From contig JACRJX010000015.1 of NCBI GenBank assembly GCA_016235595.1, positions 62,001 through 126,000 on the forward strand: a stretch of DNA of 64,000 nucleotides. The letters are read 5' to 3'. Both the position numbers and the translations under genes were made by a program. Below, piece by piece: positions 36,718-45,169 of this stretch. The first letter of the stretch is position 1. The number at the start of each line of letters is the position of its first letter. The DNA comes from Verrucomicrobiota bacterium (GTDB taxonomy: Bacteria; Verrucomicrobiota; Verrucomicrobiia; CAIQCK01). The notes beneath the pieces were generated by a model. It ran no database searches and was not told the origin of the DNA. It saw only the letters and a list, made by a program, of their open reading frames with translations.

Positions 36718-39700
36718 TCAATGTCGCTCAAGGAACTCGGGGGTATTGATTAACGCCCAGGCAAGATCGAGCCAGACGTCGCGCCCTCTTGCCACGCCGG
36801 TCTTGGCGTGTTCTTCTGCGGCTTTCACGTCCGCATCCGTCGGGAACCGCGAAAGGATTGTGAGGTAAAGCTTCTCGGCGATCTCCTTCGGCTTGCCGCC
36901 ACCCGAGGAGACCATCGCCACGAGCTTCTGGCCGCTCTGGAGCTTGCTCTGGATCGTGGCCGAGTTCAGCATGTGCAGCCACTGGGGCGAAGCAAGCTCG
37001 TTGACGCGCTCGGTTTCCATTCCCGTGGCGCGCGCGGAGCGTCCGAACAACGTCAGGAACGGACTGGTGATGCTGCCATCTGCCAGCTCCACCGCAGTGA
37101 TGTCTTTGGGAATGTAGGTGAACGGCTCCGGAACCGCGCTGGTGTAAAGGTCCGAACTGCCCGTGATCTCGTTCAACGCATCGATCAACACTTCGGCCTC
37201 CACCCGCCGCATCGGGTAGGTGGCGAAGTTGGCTGCCGCTTCCGGCGTCTTGAATTTCGGTATCGAAGAGAACTGATAGGCGGTGGAGGTGAAAATCAGC
37301 CGGTTCAGATGCCTCAGGTCGAAGCCGCTTGAGACCAGCTCCTTCTCCAGATAGGTCAGGAGTTCGGGATTGCTCGGCGGGTTGTTGTCCCGAACGTCGT
37401 CGGCCTCGTGAATGATGCCGCGTCCCATCGCCCATGCCCAGGTGCGGTTGGCGATGGCCTTCGCGAACCAAGGGTTTTCCGGCCGGATCAGCCACTCGGC
37501 AAACACTTCACGAGGATCGCGGTTGGGCGGGATCGTGACCTTGGTGCCGTCCGGGAAGACAGCCGCGAGCGGACTGTTTTCGGTCAGAGGCTTCTCCAGT
37601 GCCTGGGGAATCTGGTTGCTCGTCGTCACGGCCTTGGCGATGGAGTCCACGCCGGGAGCGGTGTTGTTGGTCATGGTCGCCGTATGGAGCGGATCCCAGA
37701 AGACGATTTCCTCTTTCCACTCGCTGGTGGGCTTGTAACCGACCTGCGAGAAGAATGGCGCCATGCCCGTGCGGCGATCTTGCGGCCAGAGGTGGACCCG
37801 CGTGCCCATCATCGCCAGACTCACGGCCCCGGCGATGCCCTCCGGCGTCCTGTCCTGGATGGCGCGGTAGAAGTTGACCGGCCCGACGCGGAAATTGCTC
37901 CCGCTGGAGGTGAGTAATTCGCGGGCGAATTTGTCGTAGCGTTTGTTCGCGGCGATCGATTCCCACACCCACCGGTAATAGGCCTGGGCTGCGTTGGGCC
38001 ACAGCTTGACAGGGAATTCCGCCTTGACCCTCAGGATGTCGCACCATCTCATCGCCCAGTAGTCGACATGCTCGGTCCGATCGAGAAGCTTCCCTATCAG
38101 GGCAACGCGTTTGTTCTTGTCCGTATCCTGGATGAACGCCTTGGCCTCTTCCGCTGCGGGCAGCTTGCCCGTCAGGTCCAGATGGGCGCGACGGACAAAA
38201 ACGGCATCGGAGCACAGGGCAGGCTGGATGCCCAACGTCTTCAACTTCGCGAAGATGATCTCATCGATCTTGTTTGCCGGCTTCGGCGATTCAGGACTCT
38301 CCATCAGGCTTGCCACTTCCCTGACGGCGATCAGCCGGTATAGGGCGGCCTTGGACTGCTCGGCCAGGCCGCGCTTCGAGTCGGCAGCCTCCGTGGCAGC
38401 CACGTAGGCCGCCCGGGTCTTGTCCGCTTCCACTTTCAACGGGGCGGCCTTGGCCTCCGCCTCGGTGGCCGCTTTTTCATCCGCCACGTTTGTCTCTTTG
38501 GCTGAGGCGACGCGTCTCTTGAGGTATGCTAGGTTTTCCTCGGACGACTTCTTCCGCGACTCGGCTTGTGTCAACCTCTGCGTGGCGCTGTTGGCCTGAA
38601 CCGCCGCCTGCTCCAGCTTCTTCTGGAGCGGGTTCAGAGCCGCCTTGGCCGCGTCGGCTGCCTTGCGCTTGTCGGCGGCATTGGCCGCGGCTTGCTGGCG
38701 CGCTGCGTCGAGTTGGAGAATGTCCTTCGCTGCTTCCTGGGCCGCCTTGCTTGCAGTGGTTGCGGCGGCTACCCGATTTTTGGCCTCGGCCAGGGCCGCG
38801 TCAGCCGATTTCTTCTTTGCTTCCGCCTCGGCGACCTTTTGAGCGGCGGCTGTCATCTTCGCTTGCGCCGCTTTCTCGTTCTGTTGCGCTTGGGCGAGGG
38901 CGGCTTTGGCCGCGTCGGCTGCTTTCCGCTTGGCCGCACCTTCTTCGGCGGCCTTCTTCTTTTCCGGTTCTGGTTTCGCGGCATCCGCTGCGATTTGTTT
39001 GGCATTGTTTTCGGCGGCCTGTGCTTCTTTCTCCGCATTTTGGGCAGCCGCTTCGGCGGCAGCCAATTGCTTTTTCACATTCGCCAGGGCCTCGTCGAAC
39101 GGTTTCTGTTGTGTTTGGGCCTCGGTCAGCTTTTGCGCCGCCGCCGTGATCTGAGTCTGGGCTTGTTGTTCACTCTGCTGTGCCTGGGTCAGCGCAGCGG
39201 CGGCGTCCGCCGCTGCTTTGCGTTTGGCGGCGGCTTGTGCTGCCGCCTGTTTCCTTTCCTCAGCCACTTTCTCCGCGGCTTGGGCAGCTTGCTCTGCGGT
39301 TTGGGCAGCCGCCTCGGAGTTGGCCAACTGTTTCTTGATGCCCGCCAGTGCACTGTCGAGCATGTTCTTCTGCGCTGACAACTTGGCCAGCTTCTCCGCC
39401 GCGGCATCGGCCGCTTTTTGCGAATCTTGTTGGGCTGCCTGTGCCTTGGCCAGAACTGCCTTGGCCTCCTCAGCCGCCTTGTGTTTGGCAGCGGCGTCGG
39501 CCGCGTCCTGCTTCTTCTGCTCCTCGGACTTGCCGGCACGTTGAGCCGTCACTTTCGCTGTGAACTCCGCGGCTTGGGCAGCCTGCTCGGCTGACTGTTG
39601 GGTACCGGTCGCGGCAGCCAGTTGTTTTCTGGCACCTGCCAAGGCCTCGTCCGCTCCCTTCTTTCTGGCAGCGACGTCGTTCAGGTTCTTTGCAGCGGTG

Positions 39701-41754
39701 CCGGCCTGGGCTTGGGCTTGCCGTTCACTCTGTTCTGTCCGGGTCAAAGCTGCCTTGGCCTCGTCGGCTGCCTTGCGCTTGGCGGCGGCCTCAGCCGCCG
39801 CTTGTTGTTTCTGCTGATCGGCCCTGCTGAAAAGAACCGCAGCCTCGCGGCTTCTGGCGTCTGACGCTTGCGCTTGCTTCTCGGCTGAATCCGCAGCACC
39901 GGCGGCTGCGGCGACTTGCTTCTTCGCGCCAGCCAAAGCGTCCTCGGTGGCCTTTTTCTCTGCTGCCGCATCTGCCCGCTTTTTGGCGGCGGCATCGGCG
40001 GTAGCCTGTGCCTGTTGCAGCCTCTGCTGAGCCTGGTTCAACGCGCCTCTTGCCTCGTCGGCTGCTTTTCGCTTCGCAGTTTCCTCACGGACAATCTGAG
40101 CGAGTTCGGCGGCCGATATGATTTTGGCGTTGGCCGCGGCCGCTTGGGCCGCTTGCTCGGCGGCTTGACACGCACCTTGGGCGGCAGCCACCTGTTTCTT
40201 GGCGTTGGCCAGCGCTTCATCGGCGGCCTTCCTCTCGGCGTCCGCGCCCTTCTTCTTCGCGGCCGCATCAAGTGCGCCCTGCGCCTGCTGCTGTTTCTGC
40301 TGAGCCTGTGCAAAGGCAGCCCTTGCATCATCGACCGCTTTGCGTTTCTCGGCAACGGCTGCGATTTGCTGATTTTGCTCCTCGGTGTTGGCGGCACGAT
40401 CAGCCAGCGTCTCGACTGTGGAGGCTGCGGCGTTGGCGGCCTGCTCGGCCGTCTGGCAAGCGCCTTGGGCGGCGGCCAACTGCTTCTTCGCGCCGGCCAA
40501 AGCCTCGTCGGCTGCTTTCTTCTCCGCTTCCGCGCCCGGTCCCTTCTTGACGGCTGCATCGACAGCGGCTTGGGCTTGTTGCTGTTTCTGCTGAGCTTGG
40601 GCGAGAGCGGCCTTTGCATCGTCGGCTGCTTTGCGCTTCGCAACCGCCTCATTGGCAACCTGAGCGAGTTCAGCGGCAGAGATGATCCTCGCGTTGGCCG
40701 CAGCCGCTTGGGCTGCTTGCTCGGCTGCCTGATAAGCGCCTTGGGCGGCAGCCAACTGCTTCTTCGCGTTGGCCAGGGCCTCGTCGGCTGGTTTCTTCTG
40801 CGCCTCTGCTTCCGCCGTCTTCTTGGCCGCGTCGGCGGCCTGAGCCTGCGCTTGCTGCTCGTTTTGCTGAGCCTGCGTCAAGGCGTTCTTGGCCGCGTCG
40901 GCGGCCTTGCGCTTCTCGGCAGCGTCCTTTGCGGTCTGCTGCTTCTCCGCCTCGGAAACTGGTTTGGCGTTAACCTCGGCTGCAAGGGCCGCCTGATCGG
41001 CCGCCTGAAAAGCAGTCGTGGCAGCGGCCAACTGCTTATTCACGTTGGCCAGGGTGTCGTCGGCTGGCTTCTTCTGAGCCTCCACGTCCGCCACCTTCTT
41101 GGCGGCGGTGGCGGCCTGGTTCTCCGTATTCTGTATGCTCTGTCGTGATCGGACCAAACCGGCTTTGACCGTGTCGGCGGTTCTGCGGCTGGAAGCTGCC
41201 ATGGTCGCGGCTCTCTTGGCTTCCTCTTCAAGCTTGTTGAACGCGTCGGAGGCGGCCCTTGCCGAGGCTTCAGCCTCCTTGGCTGCTTTCTCGGCCGCAT
41301 CGTAAGCCTGTTGCAGGGGGAGCGCGGCAGCCCTGGCTTCGTCCAGCGCCTTGTCCAAGGGGGGCTTGGCACTGGTCGCATCGTTCAGAACCTTGATGGC
41401 AACGATCAAGTTATCCTCGGTCTGCTTCAACTCGGTCACGCCAGCCTCGCCCGCCAGTCGTTTTGCGTCAGTGGCCTGCTGTCGCTTCGCGTCGGCTGTT
41501 CTCCTCGCCTCAGCAGATGCCGCGTCGGCCTTCTGCATGATGGCCTTCAGGGGGGCGATTGCAGCTTCCGTATCCCTGGCTGCCTTCTCGGCTGCATCGT
41601 AGGCTGCCCTCGCTTCGGCTTCCGCGTTGGCCGGCTTTGGTTGCTCAGCGGCCTGAGCCGTGGCGCAAATGGAAATTACAAGGGTAGCCACGAGGGACAG
41701 AAAACTGCTCTTGGCCCTGCGGGCTGGGACGTTGCCTTCAACACCGTATTTCAT
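36718..41754 (-). CDS. Giant DUF1549/DUF1553 protein with ~1100-residue coiled-coil repeat region
   Basis: A 1678-residue exported protein. After a signal peptide (cut near TAQAAE), residues ~25-1140 are an extremely Ala/Lys/Gln/Glu-rich coiled coil. It contains at least nine copies of a ~90-97-residue repeat whose marker is KRKAADxAKxAL, followed by DEALAxAKKQLAAAxG. DUF1549 begins at about residue 1160 (IDEIIFAKLKTLGIQPA) and DUF1553 follows (PREVFAEWLIRPENPWFA to the C-terminus). In this family the N-terminus usually holds a cytochrome-like PSCyt1 or other binding domain; here it is a long rod. It may span the periplasm or tether the catalytic part; this is inference. ATG at 41754 is chosen over an upstream TTG. 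Confidence 0.88.
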   Translation of the reverse strand: MKYGVEGNVPARRAKSSFLSLVATLVISICATAQAAEQPKPANAEAEARAAYDAAEKAARDTEAAIAPLKAIMQKADAASAEARRTADAKRQQATDAKRLAGEAGVTELKQTEDNLIVAIKVLNDATSAKPPLDKALDEARAAALPLQQAYDAAEKAAKEAEASARAASDAFNKLEEEAKRAATMAASSRRTADTVKAGLVRSRQSIQNTENQAATAAKKVADVEAQKKPADDTLANVNKQLAAATTAFQAADQAALAAEVNAKPVSEAEKQQTAKDAAEKRKAADAAKNALTQAQQNEQQAQAQAADAAKKTAEAEAQKKPADEALANAKKQLAAAQGAYQAAEQAAQAAAANARIISAAELAQVANEAVAKRKAADDAKAALAQAQQKQQQAQAAVDAAVKKGPGAEAEKKAADEALAGAKKQLAAAQGACQTAEQAANAAASTVETLADRAANTEEQNQQIAAVAEKRKAVDDARAAFAQAQQKQQQAQGALDAAAKKKGADAERKAADEALANAKKQVAAAQGACQAAEQAAQAAAANAKIISAAELAQIVREETAKRKAADEARGALNQAQQRLQQAQATADAAAKKRADAAAEKKATEDALAGAKKQVAAAAGAADSAEKQAQASDARSREAAVLFSRADQQKQQAAAEAAAKRKAADEAKAALTRTEQSERQAQAQAGTAAKNLNDVAARKKGADEALAGARKQLAAATGTQQSAEQAAQAAEFTAKVTAQRAGKSEEQKKQDAADAAAKHKAAEEAKAVLAKAQAAQQDSQKAADAAAEKLAKLSAQKNMLDSALAGIKKQLANSEAAAQTAEQAAQAAEKVAEERKQAAAQAAAKRKAAADAAAALTQAQQSEQQAQTQITAAAQKLTEAQTQQKPFDEALANVKKQLAAAEAAAQNAEKEAQAAENNAKQIAADAAKPEPEKKKAAEEGAAKRKAADAAKAALAQAQQNEKAAQAKMTAAAQKVAEAEAKKKSADAALAEAKNRVAAATTASKAAQEAAKDILQLDAARQQAAANAADKRKAADAAKAALNPLQKKLEQAAVQANSATQRLTQAESRKKSSEENLAYLKRRVASAKETNVADEKAATEAEAKAAPLKVEADKTRAAYVAATEAADSKRGLAEQSKAALYRLIAVREVASLMESPESPKPANKIDEIIFAKLKTLGIQPALCSDAVFVRRAHLDLTGKLPAAEEAKAFIQDTDKNKRVALIGKLLDRTEHVDYWAMRWCDILRVKAEFPVKLWPNAAQAYYRWVWESIAANKRYDKFARELLTSSGSNFRVGPVNFYRAIQDRTPEGIAGAVSLAMMGTRVHLWPQDRRTGMAPFFSQVGYKPTSEWKEEIVFWDPLHTATMTNNTAPGVDSIAKAVTTSNQIPQALEKPLTENSPLAAVFPDGTKVTIPPNRDPREVFAEWLIRPENPWFAKAIANRTWAWAMGRGIIHEADDVRDNNPPSNPELLTYLEKELVSSGFDLRHLNRLIFTSTAYQFSSIPKFKTPEAAANFATYPMRRVEAEVLIDALNEITGSSDLYTSAVPEPFTYIPKDITAVELADGSITSPFLTLFGRSARATGMETERVNELASPQWLHMLNSATIQSKLQSGQKLVAMVSSGGGKPKEIAEKLYLTILSRFPTDADVKAAEEHAKTGVARGRDVWLDLAWALINTPEFLERH
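38580..41250 (-). repeat. Protein-level ~290-bp repeats encoding the coiled-coil rod
   Basis: Nine recognisable copies of a 90-97-codon unit, plus one degenerate copy at the N-terminal end, each containing a KRKA-type marker and an AKKQLAAA-type segment. Copies differ at many positions, so this is an old, diverging duplication. Boundaries are approximate. Confidence 0.8.
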
Positions 41755-41942
41755 AGGTCGATCACTCAAGAACTAAAGACAGAGGCTAGGGTGGCAAGCA
41801 GAACAAGAAAATCTTGTTCGACGAACCGAAGCGGTCGGCGATAGCGTCATTAACACCTTGATCATGGTGTCCTTCTATATTCTGTAAAGACTACCACGTC
41901 GCGGTGACGGCGTCAGTTGAAAATCTTTCTGAACCGGCGAAA

Positions 41943-43235
41943 TCATCGGCGCGAGAATCTCAGGGCGCGCACGCCCCAGGCGGGAAGGTCGAACTCAAGG
42001 GCCGGTTTGTTCGCGGTTTGGACAGCGACGCCGGTGTCGGCCTCTTCCACAGCGGACGTCATTGGAAACCCCGATACAGCGACGCGGATGGATTCGGACG
42101 AGGAATTGCAAACAAACAGATAGCGCGAGGCGCCCCGGGCCAGTTCGCTCCAGCTCAAGGCCGGGTATTTGAGATCCATGCCGGCTTTTTCCCGTTCGGA
42201 AAGCGACTTGGCCTCGGCGGTCTTCTTCTTGTCGGCAAGGGTGACAGTGGTGGGGCCGCTGAGTTGTTTGACCGTCAGATCGTTGCGTGATTCGCCGAAG
42301 AGAAACACCTCACCCAATTTTCGCGCGCCCGTGAGCTGATGAGCGGCGGTGGCGTAGGCGTCATACCAGAGGTTGTAGCTTTCGCGGACGGCGGGCCGTT
42401 TGAACAGGGACCAGATGACGACGCCCTTGGCGCCGTGGATGAGACCGCAATACACATCGTGCCGGACCCACACGGGAATCTGGTTGAAGAGCGACGGATC
42501 GGGATCCTTGCAGAGTTCGGGCACGAGCAGCGGCGTGCGATGGCCCCGGAGCTGGCGGACTGCTTCGGTTTCCTGTTCCATGCCCCAACGCACCCACACG
42601 CGGCGGTCCTGATAGCCGGCGTAGTTGACGTAGCAACCCTTGCCGATCAGGTCGAGGTGGGCGCCCGTCTGAACGAGAGCCTTGGTGTCCCGGTGGTTCG
42701 GGTCATACATCCACACGGGACGTTTCATCGGGTCGGCTGCGTGAATGGCCTCGGACGCTGCCTTGAGATAGGCGAGTTCGTTCTTGCGCCAGTAACGGAT
42801 TTCTTCGGGCTGGAGATACCACCAGCAAATGCTCTTGCGCGAAACGACCTCGGCGACCTGCTTCGTGATGGACGCCTTGATTTCCGCCTCGGTGAGGGAC
42901 AGCGGTTTGTCCGAGAGAAACTTCATGTCCAGCCCGATGGTGTAGGGGAATGGCAGTCCGGCCTTCTCGTTGGCCTCCAGTGCGCCGAGCTTGTTGGAGC
43001 CATACACGGGACCGTGCATCGTGAAGCCGTTGGCCTTTTCGCGCTCGGGTTTCCCTGAGAATCCGGAGAATGGGAAAATCCGGCCCTGCGGATAAATGCG
43101 GTCGGCGGGCAGCGACGCGCCGAGGTCTGGAGCCGGGCGGAAGAAATCACCGGGGTTCGTCGCGGCTTGGGAACCGGCGGCGATGAGCATCGCGGCCAGC
43201 GCCGCGATCCAACGGGAAAGAACATGGGGTTTCAT
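41943..43235 (-). CDS. Exported glycoside hydrolase-like protein (TIM barrel suspected)
   Basis: A 430-residue protein with a signal peptide (ending AAGSQA). Residues ~50-310 look like a (beta/alpha)8 barrel: PYTIGLDMKFLSD, SICWWYLQPEEIRYW, KRPVWMYDPNHRD, PLLVPELCKDPD and GAKGVVIWSLFKRP. The E of QPEE and the E of VPEL lie at positions expected for the acid/base and nucleophile of a clan GH-A enzyme, but this is only pattern matching. The last ~100 residues form a beta domain. ATG overlaps the stop of the upstream esterase gene (ATGA), so they are co-translated and probably act together on a polysaccharide. Confidence 0.7.
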   Translation of the reverse strand: MKPHVLSRWIAALAAMLIAAGSQAATNPGDFFRPAPDLGASLPADRIYPQGRIFPFSGFSGKPEREKANGFTMHGPVYGSNKLGALEANEKAGLPFPYTIGLDMKFLSDKPLSLTEAEIKASITKQVAEVVSRKSICWWYLQPEEIRYWRKNELAYLKAASEAIHAADPMKRPVWMYDPNHRDTKALVQTGAHLDLIGKGCYVNYAGYQDRRVWVRWGMEQETEAVRQLRGHRTPLLVPELCKDPDPSLFNQIPVWVRHDVYCGLIHGAKGVVIWSLFKRPAVRESYNLWYDAYATAAHQLTGARKLGEVFLFGESRNDLTVKQLSGPTTVTLADKKKTAEAKSLSEREKAGMDLKYPALSWSELARGASRYLFVCNSSSESIRVAVSGFPMTSAVEEADTGVAVQTANKPALEFDLPAWGVRALRFSRR

Positions 43236-44377
43236 GGGTTGGGAAGCTTAGGGCAGGTTTTCAACACTCGATCAACAAATGCGTAGGCCGCCTCGCGCGC
43301 CTCGATTGGGAATCCGTGCGTGCCCGGTGGATAGACCGCCACGATTCGGTCCGCCGCGCCGAACAGCCGATACACCGCCGAGGCCGCGGCGATGCACCGC
43401 TTCACGCTCTCGACGCGGAAGTTGCTGTCGTCCAGCGGCGCGTGCACATACAGATGCCGCGGCGCCAACGCGGCCAGGACTTCAGGAAAATCGAACGGCA
43501 TCTTCTTCGGGTCTTTGCCATAGACGTTTTGGATGCGCATCATGTAGCGCGGCTGGCACCAGCCCGACAGATTGCCGCCCTTGTAATCGCTGAACGAATC
43601 GAAGCCGGAACTCGACACCATCACCTTCAGTCGCGGATCGAACGCGCCGACGAAGAGCGAATTGTGCCCGCCCAGCGAGACACCCACGCAGCCGATTCGC
43701 TCCGGGTCCACCTCTGGCAACGATTGGAGCAGGTCCACCGCGCGCATGTGGCTCCAGATGCCCATCATTGTCCCGCTCGCAAAGCCCACCGTCGTCGGGT
43801 CAATCTGGTTTTCACCGAGCAGCGTGTAGTCGGGCGCGATGGTCACATAGCCGCGCTCGGCCAGCTCCAGTGTGTAGCGGGGATAGTCCGCGCCCAAGCC
43901 CGCCGTCCGGCCGCGCGAACCGCTGGTCCCGTGCAGACAGAGCATCGCAGGGAATTTTGGATTTTGGATTTGCTTCGCAGGTCTCGCGGACTCGGCTTTG
44001 GATTTTGGAATCAGCAAATACGCCGGCACGCGGTAATTCTTCGTTGCCGCATACGTGATCTTCTTGCGCGTCAGCGTCGGCAACTCCTCCGTTTGCACGA
44101 CCTGCACATCCAGCGGCACGCGCTGGTTGGCCGCGGGCAACGGTCCCATGACCAACTCCATGTTTGCCAGAATGTGTTCGCGCCGTCGCTGCCAATCCTG
44201 CGCGTTCGTCACAGGATGTTCCGTCCCCTGCGCATCGCGCCACACCATCAACTTCATCTTGTCGGGATAAAACGGTGGCGAATTTTGCTTTGCGTCTCCA
44301 TCGGCCAGTAGGAGCGACGCGTGGCCGAGGATAGTAAGGAAAACAGCGGCGAGAAGTAATGCGAATGGTCGTTTCAT
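43232..44377 (-). CDS. Exported alpha/beta-hydrolase (acetyl-xylan-esterase / dienelactone-hydrolase-like)
   Basis: A 381-residue protein with a signal peptide (cut near SLLLADG). Alpha/beta-hydrolase elements: FPAMLCLHGTSGS (oxyanion region), nucleophile elbow GVSLGGH (Ser near residue 234), acid in APLDDSNF and catalytic His in PPGTHGFP. It is likely a carbohydrate esterase that removes acyl groups from plant or algal glycans. A short in-frame insertion (SKAESARPAKQIQNPK), encoded by a direct repeat at 43951-44012, lies just before the oxyanion strand. Its stop overlaps the start of the next gene. Confidence 0.82.
   Translation of the reverse strand: MKRPFALLLAAVFLTILGHASLLLADGDAKQNSPPFYPDKMKLMVWRDAQGTEHPVTNAQDWQRRREHILANMELVMGPLPAANQRVPLDVQVVQTEELPTLTRKKITYAATKNYRVPAYLLIPKSKAESARPAKQIQNPKFPAMLCLHGTSGSRGRTAGLGADYPRYTLELAERGYVTIAPDYTLLGENQIDPTTVGFASGTMMGIWSHMRAVDLLQSLPEVDPERIGCVGVSLGGHNSLFVGAFDPRLKVMVSSSGFDSFSDYKGGNLSGWCQPRYMMRIQNVYGKDPKKMPFDFPEVLAALAPRHLYVHAPLDDSNFRVESVKRCIAAASAVYRLFGAADRIVAVYPPGTHGFPIEAREAAYAFVDRVLKTCPKLPNP
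43951..44012. repeat. GATTTTGG-type direct repeat in frame within the esterase gene
   Basis: GGAATTTTGGATTTTGGATT at 43951-43970 is repeated as TTTGGATTTTGGAATC at 43997-44012 with a GC-rich centre. It encodes about 16 extra residues between VPAYLLIPK and FPAMLCLHG, which are normally nearly adjacent. Confidence 0.6.
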
Positions 44378-44490
44378 GATTTTCGCACGTGCTTGATCAA
44401 TTCAGACAAAGGAAGCGAAACCATTTCCACTAGTTTGCTGTGACGGGTCCGAGAATGCGCCTGCCTCCTGACGGTTGCAAACGGATTCCA

Positions 44491-44895
44491 TCAGCGGGCG
44501 CGCTTTGCATCTCTTTCCGACAGCCAGAGCCACAGGCTGCCCAAGCCAAGGCCGAGCAACCAGGGCGGCGCGATGAACACGCTTACGTCAAGCAGCCACC
44601 TTAGATTGAATGGTTCAAATACCTCGCGCCCAGTGAAGCCGGAGAAATGGGAGATGATGGTGAGAGTGACAGTCTCGGCCACCAGCAAGCCGAGGGCGAA
44701 ATCCGCGACCCGCCAGCGAGCTTTCTTCCGTAGGAAGACGGCCAGCAACAGAATGAGGAAAGCCATCTTCGCTGCCTGTGGGCGAAAGTCCCGGCCACTC
44801 ACGCCTTCCCACAACGGCGGAGTCATGTAGGTTGCGACCGCGCACAGGAACATCCCAAGTGCTGCCGTCACGGCTCGGATGAGACATGTTTTCAT
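44491..44895 (-). CDS. Small integral membrane protein of unknown function
   Basis: A 134-residue protein with about four hydrophobic helices: near residues 7-23, 43-55, 65-85 and 105-125. The C-terminus ends with a basic SERDAKRAR tail that should lie in the cytoplasm. I do not recognise a family. It is minus strand, 113 bases upstream of the esterase. ATG at 44895 is chosen because a hydrophobic segment starts directly after it; the frame is open to 44952. Confidence 0.55.
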   Translation of the reverse strand: MKTCLIRAVTAALGMFLCAVATYMTPPLWEGVSGRDFRPQAAKMAFLILLLAVFLRKKARWRVADFALGLLVAETVTLTIISHFSGFTGREVFEPFNLRWLLDVSVFIAPPWLLGLGLGSLWLWLSERDAKRAR

Positions 44896-45169
44896 GGTAA
44901 TCGGGAAGGCGCTTCCGGAGCGAAGCCGTCTGGCATCCAGGGACATCCCCACGCTTTGCGCTGCAATCCTCCGACCGTTGCCGACATCGTGCTCATCTGC
45001 GTAGTCCGTTCGAACACCGACAGCATCGTAGCGTTTTGCCGCCGCTACTCAAACCCAAAACCGTCCGCCGTTGGCGGGGTGCCTGCACGTTGCGCGGCGC
45101 AGCCCCGTCGGACAGCGCGAGCGGCGTTTGCTTGAGAACGAACAGGAGGAGAATGGCTCGGGATTGAAG

